From: Protonemura montana
Lineage: Eukaryota; Arthropoda; Insecta; Plecoptera; Nemouridae
NCBI GenBank assembly: GCA_947568835.1
Contig: OX387609.1
Span: 11,485,660-11,549,659, forward strand
Length of the DNA: 64,000 nt
Direction: 5' to 3'
Position 1 is the stretch's first letter; the number at the start of each line of letters is the position of its first letter. The translations under genes and the position numbers were made by a program. Under the pieces are notes generated by a model that ran no database searches, had not been told where the DNA came from, and saw only the letters and a list, made by a program, of their open reading frames with translations. Of the stretch, positions 40,401 to 52,400 are shown one piece after another.

Positions 40401-43400
40401 GCGTTGCTCTGAGAGCCGCGATGGGATGAGAGTGGTTGAACTCGATGGTCAAGTTTGACGTAACGGTGAAAGGCTTTCTTTTCGGACAGGTTTTAAACTT
40501 CGACTAAGCTGATTTCTTGCGGTTTTTGTGCGAATTTAATATTTTCGTTGCTTTCCCCGCGAAATTGTATCAGAAAATTTCCAAAATCAGCAAAAAGATC
40601 TTTCCATTTTTTTAAGGTTTTTGGTTTTTCTGGTGATTTCATTAGAGGGCTAAACCAGCAAGCGAAAGATGGAAAGAAAGCTAGACTGGAATTCTATAGA
40701 AGCCATACTTACTTTCCTTATCATTGAAGCAGGAATAATGGTCATTTGGTTACCACTGACATAGCTGCAATTTTAAGCCCAAAATTCCAGAGATTATAAA
40801 ATTCTCTTAAACGATGAACTGGAATTGACGAATCATTGTCATCACCTCCAGCCCCTAAGCCAATGTGTGTGCTCTCTTCCACTCCCTGTCTCTAGCACCC
40901 CTCACTAGTTGCCAGGGCGACGAAGTCGCGGGCCGAACGGGCGCATTGTGCAAATCGATGCAAGTGTGGCGTCGGCGTCGCCGTCTGTTTAGCGCGGGCC
41001 GCGTCATGATCCCACCAGCCTGCACCACGTGTGCTATTCGTGTGGAAACATTGCATGCACCGTATAGGGGATGCAGCCTCCTCCACAGCACAGAGGCGAT
41101 CGTGTGGGATACAAGTTACACGTGGGACGATAGGCCAGGGGTGGATCGCATAGGCTTGATCTCGGGTGGGTCTACTTCGATCGGACTGCGCCAAAATCTT
41201 TCTTAGTGCGCCAGTCTCGTGGGAGGACATACGTATATACATATGGGTACCCATACAATAATGCAAGCGCCCGCACATATCACAAAAATGTATTGCGAAA
41301 TATTATTTAAATTGCAAATGCGATGTGTTTATAATAACAAAATACATAACTATTTAAAGGATTTTTTTTGGATTTATTTTATTTTATAGAAAATTCATTA
41401 ATATCGCGTAAACGCGTAAAATTATCAACAGCTGCGATATTTTGGAAAGCATTTGTAAATGAACTGGTACTTATAATCTTGGGAAATTAAACCGTATCTT
41501 GGTGCCTGTACCAAAATGCTTCTGGCTCTTTCATCCTCTTCATGAAAAGGACTGCAGTTACTCCCCCCTAGCAAACGTGTACATCTAACTCATCCCAAGC
41601 TTTGTCCAGAACGAGCGCATGGACCAGCAAAGTGCTAAGTGGCGGGAAGATGTGGCTCGGAAGCTCTAACGTTAAGACGTGAAAATTTTGCTTTTAGTGT
41701 AATTTGGCTCTGGCTGGGCCGTGATGATGTAGGTGAAGCTTGTCGAATGGGGCGCTGGGTACCGGGGGTTGGGTAAAAGGTATAGGAGCCAGCCGGGCTC
41801 GGTTTCCGGCAGGGCGTGCGAGCAAATTTCGCGGGGCTCTGGATGCGTTTTTCCCTCGGGAGCAAGAGCCGCACTAATCAATATCTGTTTGAAACGGAAT
41901 GGACCCGGATGGGATTTGGGCCTCAACGTGCCTTTTGATAAGAGATAGGAGTGACGTGAATGATATAGGGACAATCTTTTCCAAGCAATCAGCAAGCTTT
42001 GTCACTTTTTGTCGTTGAAAAAGAATGGAAAGGTTTTTTAATACAGCGCAAACAAAAACAAGGAATTTCCCTTTAAAAGATAAAAGTTTTCGCTTTCAAC
42101 ACGGTGCGATACAAATCTTAACAACTATTTCAAAGAACGGGAATCATTCAAACCTGCGTTTCCCTCTTGGTTTCAAATACAAAATAACTTATGTAACTTC
42201 CCGGGGCAAACATCTCTACGCCAAACATTAAATATCTCCGAAGTACCTTTTCAAGGCAAACTGTTTATCAGATCTCGTAACAGATTCCCAAAAGTCCCCT
42301 TGAAATGCGGCCGCATTCCACAACTCGGCATGGCCACATTTTTGGCGCGTGTTACTCAACGCGCCCGCCAGCCATCGAGATTGGGCCAATGTTCTAGACC
42401 ACGTGGTTCAACCGCTTGACCACAGCATTCAAAACATTCAAAAGAACCCGCAAGTGCAACCAATTTGAGTGGACCCTGAATTAGTTCTAGAGTTGTTTGG
42501 CGGAATCCCATGCGTGGGAAAGCGTGGAAAACACTTGGAAAGTCATCGCGATATCGGGAAATCGTACTGTCAAACGCTTGGCGGCTAAAAGCAGAACCAA
42601 TCGATGTTTTCTTCTTTGATATAACGGGATTTTCTCGCAAGATGAGTCAAAGCAACCTGTTACATTTTATTGCTCGTTTTAACAACTTTATAAGCATTGA
42701 AAGAAGGATAGAAGGAATGTAGTACATGCACAGAGTTAGGTATAGGTGACAGGATGGCGATAATATTGCCATGGAGAACGGGTGCTAATCGATACCTTCC
42801 GGGAACAGAATGGTACCGAACGGGATTTGAACAATGTCTCACTAAATTCAAATTAAAGGAACCCTGTTTAGCGTGAACCAACTTCAACTATATAGACACG
42901 TGCTAAATCGCAAAACGTACAAACTTGGTCAACTTTCAGCAGCAGTTGGTCCTCTTATAGGGTCAACTTTACGTGGTAAAAAAAAGGCAACTCCTCCTGA
43001 AAACATGCCGAGCAGATTTTTCTATTTTTTTACTGTCCCTTCGATAGTATCTTCCCCAATCACAAGATACACAAGATGAAGAGGCATGGTTGTCACTCAC
43101 CGATCCTTGGCTGGACACGCTGTTAGGGCGCTTCGAGGGCGAAGGAGACTTTCCGATTGACGTCGACCTGTTGTACTCCCGAGTCTGCTCGCGGATCGCT
43201 TTGCGCATTCGAGCCTCCTTCGGGTTGTACACGTAATCTGGAACAGGATGGAAGAGGTGCCGGTCAAAAAGGGGCTCCACTCCAGCGGGCAATCGTCACC
43301 GTTAAATTGGAGACAAGATTGCAGACATTTTAGAGTCACCAATCGGCAATCTGCAGATGGGACAGTTAAAATTCCGTTTCTTAAAAAAAGGGTTACGTTT

Positions 43401-46400
43401 AAAACAAACATTATTGCATTTTACCCTTCATGGCAACGGTGCAATTTAGTTTTCCCCATATTCCACCACGTATTTCTGCTATTTGACATAAAACCATTTA
43501 TCATCTTCAGTTTAGGTAGTAAGCCTTTTTTTTGCACAAAATGAGGTCGTACATATAATCTATTGGTGAGCAGCATTGAAAGACACTTCTAAATACACGT
43601 CGCTCGGACGGTCGGTTGTTAACAGGATTACGCGACGTGTTACCTATACTGCGACTGATTTCGAGTCCCCTCGTCATATCGATCAATAAGCGAGGGCCGA
43701 GGACGAAAATGCGCGGGACGGAAGAATCTGCCGAGTGAGTCAGCCACAATTCGCTGCTGCACGTGCTTTTTGGCCCGCCGTACCCCAGCACTGAACCACA
43801 ATTCGCTGCTGCACGTGCTTTTGGCCCGCCGTACCCCAGCACTGAACCACAATTCACTGCTGCACGTGCTTTTTGGCCCGCCGTACCCAGCACTGAACCA
43901 AAATTTCGCTGCTGCACGTGCTTTTTGGCCCGCCGTACCCCAGCACCGAACCACAATTCACTGCTGCACGTTCTTTTTGGCCCACCGTACCCCAGCACTG
44001 TACCACAATTCGCTGCTGCACGTGCTTTTTGGCCCGCGCCCTAGCACCGAACCACAATTCGCTGCTGCACGTGCTTTTTGGCCCGCCGTACCCAGCACTG
44101 AACCAAAATTTCGCTGCTGCACGTGCTTTTTGGCCCGCCGTACCCCAGCACTGAACCACAATTCGCTGCTGCACGTGCTTTTTGGCCCGCCGTACCCTAG
44201 CACTAAACCACAATTCGCTGCTGCACGTGCTTTTTGAACCGCCGTACCCCAGCACCGAACCACAATTCGCTGCTGCACGTGCTTTTTGGCCCGCCGTACC
44301 CTAGCACTAAACCACAATTCGCTGCTGCACGTGCTTTTTGGCCCACCGTACCCAGCACCGAACACTCAGCACACACTGAAGCGTAGAATTATCATGCATG
44401 CTCGAGATAGCTGCACTTTCTCGACTTTCCAGAGCGATATGCGTTAGGACAGGTGACAGCTCAGCCGATAACCGGGCTTTATTGAATGTACCGTAGAGGC
44501 CAAGTAAGCTCCAGACAAGAGTGTAGATAAGGGTCTAGCGTCCTTGGCTGAAATGCCTAGACGTGGTCTAAACCTGGGTACCGATTTTTAAATAAAAATA
44601 GTTAAAGCAGTTAAGTAGTGATTGTGTTGGTTTGCCTTGGAATCTGACAGCTGATTATCTATTTTCTTTTTTGCGTGCCAAGGATGAAGATGAAATGAGA
44701 AGAGAGAGTTTGATAGTTACCTGGTGCATATTGGTATTGTTGGTAGTAAGATGAGACAGATGGTTGGTAACATTGCGTTTGGTAGCTGTAAGGAGTTTCA
44801 TGTTGATAATACCGCGGGTAATCATTGTAGTACTGCTGGTGAAAATCTTGCTGGTGATTTCGATAGCTATATTGATAATTTCTATAATAATCACAACAAT
44901 TCATTTTGTTTTTTCGTCGGTGTTCCCACAAGTTAAGCAATAGGCATTACTTAGCCAAACATAAACAAGCACTTGTCGTAGCTGAACTGAAAATAAAAGT
45001 GTCAGCTTTGTTCGCGAACTATAAACAAGTTGGCAATTTTTATCTGGTGTATTTTGGACTTTTGATCGTGACCGACCCCATTTGAACTTTCTTTTCACTT
45101 TCACTTGCACCGAAAGAGATCTCTCTTTTCGACAAAACTTGCTTCACGTCATTGTGTTTTCGAAACGTCAAAAATAACACCGAGCGTAGAAACGTCTCTG
45201 TCGTTTGGGGCTATTGTTTAAAAAAAAAAAATCCGTTATTTCGTTGGTATTTTGGCCAAAGTTTGACCGCTCCGCGGATGCCCTTGCGTCGGTTGCCGCT
45301 CTCCGAGTCGAACTGCCCCTAGCTCCACGCACACGATATAGGCCCTCGCGGGTCAGCCCGAATCAATACAGAACTAATAGTACACGCTACTACCATTTCA
45401 AAACGCGCTCGGTGTCCCCGTTCAGGACGTGTCGCACAATACACCAAATTTTCACCGGAAAAATCATTACAACTCGAAATTTTCTTGCGGCAAACGATTT
45501 AATTTGAATTTCCCCCAAAAGTTGGCGCAGATCTCGACTGTTTTCGTAAAAAAAAAAAAAAAAAAAAACACGTTGCCACACGAGTTAGAATGCGCAATAG
45601 ACGTTAGTTTTGATAGAAAATTAAATTTGGGGTTTGAATTTTGAATTTAATTCTGCGACAGAAAACGATCCTCTTAATTTTTAAAAGCATCGTGGATCTG
45701 TAAAGAGTCACGTGGACTGTTTAACGACAACTGTTCACTGGGTTTTTATTACTTTTCAAGTTCGCGCAAGCAGCGCTTTCATTGGCCGAGCTCTGGACAC
45801 ATATGAGTATCACAATTCCAAGAATTTATATCGTAATCCAGGAACATTCAATAGTTCGGGGTCGACTTTGTTTTACGTGGAATTCAAATCGGCTTTCTAA
45901 TTTACAGCTTGCTTTCAAGACACCTCCGATTTTTCTCCGTGTTTAACCCAGAATTATTGATTTTCGCCGGCTTTTAAGGACTTGCCGTTTTGAGACGCAA
46001 TTCCTGCCTTGACGTCTCAAAGTTTTGGTACAAAGACACTGCAAAAAGCATTCAAGTTTAAAGAAAAGTGCTTTTCTTCTACAACAGGGAATAATTTCAT
46101 GAAACTGATCTTTAAAAAGTACAAAATATCATACTCAAAACGCAAAGCTAAGAAAGATCACCTCAACAAAGCCAGACCTGAAAACGTCAAAATAACACCG
46201 AAAACCCCCAAACTAGCATCTGAAATCGAGAGCAAATCAACATTTCTCGACAATCTGTTGAAAAAATCATTATCACCCGTCCTAGGGCAGGCGTCCTAGG
46301 CGACGTAACAAAACAGCTGTTGGTCGGTATTGATTGAGCGTTCGAAATTCCCTCCTCGACGCCGGCCGTCGCGGCGCCCGTACCTACGCGTCGACGTCGG

Positions 46401-49400
46401 CGTCGATTTGGGCGACGTGCTTATGTTCCCCTGGTGCTAGGGACGGTAACACTTGTTGCTTCCGAGATCTCAGCGCCAAGCACGTGGCACGTTGCAGCGT
46501 GCATAAACCAAGAGGACCGATTTCACCAACGTCGCTCAAAATGCTCTTAAACGACGTTTAGGGGTCATTTTTGCCGGCGATATAATATGCTTTCAAACAC
46601 TGATATTGCAAAGAAATGAGGCAACACGCGAAGAACAAAATAAATCGTTTTTAACAATGTGTTTTTTCGAAACGGAAAATTTGGTGACTTGGAATTTATG
46701 CAAAAAAAATGTGACTACTACTTTGATCTCAAAATTACGGTTTAAAATCTAATTCTTATCCTTGCGGGTTCATATATTAAACTACGATTTCGTCAGACAT
46801 AAAATAATGATGGCTGATAATAAAATTTATTTAATGTGACAAGACCAAGTCTTTTTAATTATTAGGCATTCAAATTAATTATGCATATTTTTTTTTTGTA
46901 TTTATTTCATCATACCCATTCAAAAGTTTCTGTAGATTGAACGGGAAAATGAACTTTCCCCTACAACCTCCCGTAAACGCTGAATAAGCAAGATTTGTCC
47001 TTTCAGGCTCCTCGCGGCAAATTCAGGATCAATACGGTCCTGACAAAATGATGTTTTTGGTAACCTCACAAGAAACCAGCAGAATATTGACTAAAATTCA
47101 AACCCGCTTCTCACTTGGTCAGTAGGCTTTGCTTGTAGCCCCAATGTTTACACGCAGCATCTTACTGTTTGCCCTGGTTGGTACCTAGTTTTATTGAATT
47201 AAAGTTTTGTTCAAACAATTCACTCGATGCTGATAAACTTCAAACTCCCTTCACAACTCACATACCTAGCCCCACCCCTTCCCAATAGGTCAACACCAGA
47301 AATAGAATTGCAATGAAACGCAAAACATTCGGCACTAAAACCCAGGTATTAAAATCAGACAGCAGACATGTTTCAGAGGTAAATATTGACTCTACAAATG
47401 GGTGAACTCGATGCACCCGAGATTTTGGTTATACACTATATCTTTACATTTCCCACTACACACTTTCTCAGAACAGTCAGTGCAAGAAACTTGGCTATCC
47501 TAAGATGTCGTATGGAATGAGAAAGGCATGGTAACTTTTAGTGGCTTTAAGGGGCTTTTATGGACTTTTAAGGACTTTTATGGAATTTTCGCCGCATGTT
47601 CGGGAGAGCCTAGACCCTGCCGTGGAGAGGGGAAGACGGGGCGTGGGACCGGGTTTGGTTTTGACAGGTGCTACAAGTGGCAATTAATTAGCTCGAGAGT
47701 TTCGTATTGTGCTCGTCACTGGATTGATTGTCTGGAAAACTGTAACACTGCGTTCAACAGGTTGCAAGTGCATTAAACTGACTGCGTGGTTGTGATGATA
47801 TCATCAATTTACCTGCTTTAGCATTCCGTGGCATTCGAGCCGACTCAGCTGGCGACACGATGCAGGAGACTTTGAAAGTAATGCGATAGCAGGTTGATTG
47901 GGGAATTAAAATAAACAGTGGGGCACAATTATAATAATTATTAACTTCTATCCCTATTCTTGGTTAAAAGTGTGGGAAAAATCGAGATGACAGCACAAAT
48001 ATGGGTGTTAACACCGTGGAAAATGTTGGGTGTGTCAGTTATCGAATGTCAAAATATTGCCTTTAAAAAAGTCATAAATTGCCACAACTTTTGTTCTGAT
48101 TGACACCAGATAACTGGAACTGCGTTCCGGTAGACTTCAAAACAAAATAACTCCTAAGTTTTGAAACATACGTTTAGTTTCGTATCTCATTTATAATTAT
48201 GTAGCATAAAATTATTGTTCGTTTCGGTTTAGTTAAGTTTAGCTTTACATTTTATAGCTGTGCACGTGAAATACCCCACCAAAATCGCAGATCAAATAAA
48301 AAAGAGCATGCCATCATGTTTGACTTACTAGGATATTTCTTTTTGTGTTCAGCATCAACCACCCTGGCCAAGTCAAAGTAGCGTTCCTTCACATCCTTCT
48401 GCATGGTCTTCCACATGTTGCCGAGCCTACAAGAGAGAAACATCAACGAAGACGTCACTGCTTCGTTGTCCACAAAATCAAAATCACAGAGTATTTCTAA
48501 CTGGAGGGTAACAAATACCAAGCCATTTCTTGCCTGCACCTGACTTGTCTCAACTTACCCCTCCTGCGTTTAAGCATTCTTAATACACAGTTTCCATTAT
48601 TTGGGAGTAAAGTACCACTAGTATTACAAAACTACTTAATCTAGTAATAAATTAATTTAATAGATATATCACGGTATGATGTAACTAATATAAAACTGAT
48701 TTGTTAACTTAATCTTAACTTCACAATTTATTGCAAACAACAGGAAGAAAAAATGTGTTCATTCCGTTTTATGTATCATCCAAAGTTGTAAATAAACTTC
48801 TATTCTATTGTACTCTAAATTTAGTATTTTATTGTTTACAAAATGCCGGTTTACATAAAAGAAAATCGCAATTGAATCGTCTATGTTTAATAATGCAGCT
48901 ACCGACGGAGAGAAAGCGGAGAAAACAGCATGGAATCCACGACAACATTCCCCAGCTCAATTATTATTTTCCTATAACATTGCGAGATACACTAGACCAA
49001 CTATCCTCAGAAGAAATTAAACTGTGTTCAAAGATTTTCACGCTGCAACTGGAAAACTACTTTGCTTCGAGACTAGAATAGCTAACAACCAGGATGGGAC
49101 CTGCAGCTTCATTAAAATACCCAGGAAAGCTCAGAATGTCAGTCTTGAAGACACCCATAAAAGATCCCATATGCTCCTTTTTAAAGCGAGTCGATTTACA
49201 ACAAAGCATTTATCTAAAACATGTTTTTCCCGGATGCTATAGTTACCTATCACCAGTGTTCAAGTTCCTGCACTTCCAGACGCAGACGCACTGTGTTTGG
49301 TCCACTCCTACAGTCGCACTGAAGCCAAGCATATTGACAACGACTCTAGCAAAAGTCCAGCGACTTTAATTACGCTGATAAGAGACTCTATGTAACCAGA

Positions 49401-52400
49401 CGCTCACGTACACTGGACAACGCTGTCGATGTGACAATTCGCCAAACAACGCAGCTCGCTGCTGCTGACGTTGAAATGCGTGAAATCACATCGAGCCAGC
49501 TTTATTGTTTGGTTGTTTGTGTTTGGATGTCGAACAATGGGTATTGCTCGTACGTAATTTGTTTATGATGGAAAATAATCGACCATAGTATTGGTGATGC
49601 TGATAGGAAATGTATAAGTGTCAGCCTGGATCGGTAGCGTTGAGGCAGGTACCGATAAATCATCACAGATGTTTTACATTTTAATATCCTCATTATCTTA
49701 ATCTTGTAAGAAATTGAGATTTGAATTCTCTAAACACTGTGGTCCTCATTTTTCTACAAACTCCCCTCGCTGTGACAGTAAATAGGGGAACATTACCTGG
49801 TATAAATTTAAAAAAACTACAAGTAACATTGGAGATATGACGGACTAATTGTCCAGCCTTAGCGCTAGTTTTGAAAAAAGCTATTTAAAAAACTGGGGTT
49901 TTGAATGCTTAGTAAAGCAACTTATTTGCCTACTTTAATAGACAACAAATGTAATTAGGTTCGATTTTACCAAAATCTTGCCTACCAGTTAGTTAGTTAA
50001 AACTATTGCCATGGCGACTTCCAATCACATGCAGTGAAACTCAGATGTTTCTGTGAGCTAGAGATCCAACTTATAGTTAAACATTTTGGTAAAACCCAAC
50101 ATAAGTTATTTTAAATTGAATTGTTGCTTAAATAGTTTTTTTCATCATTGAACATGCAAGTTTTACCTGACACTGATCTCCTTGTTCGATTCGTTAGGAT
50201 TTTCCTTGGCTATGATCCGCCTATACTCGTTAGCGTAGAGCATGAACGCATTCGGGGGTCGAGGTATCTTCTTTGGCGTGCCATCCTCCGTGCTTTCCTC
50301 TTCAGCCAACACGTACGCTATACGGACAAAGATCATGCACTCTGAGCCATCTTCCCGCTCCAGCGTTGCAGTCTCCCAACATGCATTGACATCGATTCGC
50401 GACGATAAAAGTCAATGTTATACAATTACCATATGATAAGTAACTACTTACCAACGATGAAATCAAAGATAAGTCTGTAAAAGTTATGCCAGAGGAAAAA
50501 CCTGCGACCAGATCCAAAAAGGAGAGCTTAAAATTAACAACGAAGTTTAAAGATGGTCAGCCAATCACAGACCGTGTTTCTAGATTTTCAGGGGTTGTTA
50601 CCACGGTGATAACCACTTAACCCTCCAATTTGATTAACTCTGGTTTTTCAGTGGCACGTTAAGTTATTAACGGACCGTTAACATACATTAAATGTCTCCT
50701 GATTGGCAGCTGTTTAGCTATTAACAAATTACCGGTACAATGATAACCAGCCATTAAGCTTCAACTCTAAAGTGCGTTGTACTGTAATTATTGTGATCAA
50801 ATATCACATTTAAATTGAAAAAAGTACCGGATGTTAGCTCATCATAAAGAAAAAGAAAAAGGTAAAATTATAAAATATAAAATGTAAGATTTTTGCATCA
50901 GTTCCCTGGCTGTTTTCTATATTTACTGTAATCTCTAAGTTTCTCACTCAAATTTGGAGGACATTCTATTTTTCTCCCATCCCCCATCGTCTGCACTCTC
51001 TTTCTAGCTGGGGTTCCCTATGCTTAGCTCAATGATTCTTTAAAACTACATAAGCCGACAAAGTTTTATGTGGTGGTCGGTCATTCTAATTGGGAATACA
51101 TCTTTCAGTAAGCACCTTGCACTTATGTCAGGGTTTCATATCAGATTTTCAACGACACTTTCCCAACGCAGCTAGGTACAATGTGGTCATAGTTCAAGAA
51201 CACGAACATATCTAGCAATCCAGTGAAAACTACAACTTCAAATTCCAAAAACTATGAATAGCCAGCCCCTGCCCAAAATAACGACCAGCACCACTTGTGT
51301 CCTACCTTGTCCTGGCCCATTGCTGACAAAGAACTTCCTCTTGGCGCCCTTCGACGTCTCGGATTCCTCCACAGACGACTCGGTCGAGGCTAGAACTCCC
51401 GTCCCCTGGTTCAACGGTATCGATCCTGTACGGTCAATTTGGACAAGCTGGATTACTCCTGTCTTATTCTGGCCCGACAAGCCGATTCCAGACTGTTCAT
51501 AACAGGCGCGGATGATTCCAGATTGAGTGGGAACAGGTTGAGCATTCCTAGACAGGTCATAAGAAATTTGTTCCCGACCAAAACCCGGTTCTAGCAATGC
51601 CGGCGAGTTGTATGTCGGCTGCTCCTTTTGAGTTTGCACTCCTTCTAGGTATCCAGACTGGTTGTATCCTGACCGGCCTTGACCGTAACTGGACAGGTCG
51701 TAATTAGACAGGTCGTAATTAGGCAGGTCGTAGTTGGGCTGGTTTTGGGTAGGATTGGGTTCGTGGCCGATTTGCGCGTCGTCGGGCCATGCGTCTGGGA
51801 GGGTGACAGCTCGACAGGTGTCTTCTGCGGCTAGACGCTCGAGAACGGCCGACGCCTCGTCAGCTTCTGGGAAAGGAACGGGTATTTCGGGTAAGCGGGA
51901 GTGAAGGTATTTCAGAGAATCAGGAAGAGACGGTCCCCTTCCCCCTTCACAGCCTCTTTGGCTGTTTGGTTAAACACACCTCTTTTATGTCAGGTCATTG
52001 CAATGTCTATCATGGATTCTGCTAAACAGATAGCCCCTAATCTGTTACTGTGACCACCCACCCATCTCAAATTACCTCTAAAATCTTTCTCCTTCTTAAA
52101 CTTAATCCTATAACATGGCGTTACATGCGCCTTTCTCGAAGAATTCATTAAGGTCGAGTCTCCCGCAGTGAGTTCCTTCCAAGTATTGTGTCCTTGGCTG
52201 GACGACCTTTGCAGCGGCCTTGCCCCCCCCCCCTCCCTTCTTCCCTTCGACTATGAGCTATCAGCTGATGACTACCAATCTAGATCACCCCATCGCTGTA
52301 CAATATCTCCCAAGGAATCAGTGCTAGTAGCTCGTCATGGGCGAAGAGTTTCAAAGCGTGCGTGTCGTTAGGATTGCAGTGGAAAATCTTGAGACGTGTG

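Noticed and set aside
43507..44365. Long overlapping open frames on both strands (up to 163 codons) with repeated Cys/Ser/Glu/Leu or Ala/Arg/Thr/Pro motifs
   Set aside because: They are translations of the 51-52-bp minisatellite. All frames are open because the unit lacks stops, and unit-length changes shift the frame.
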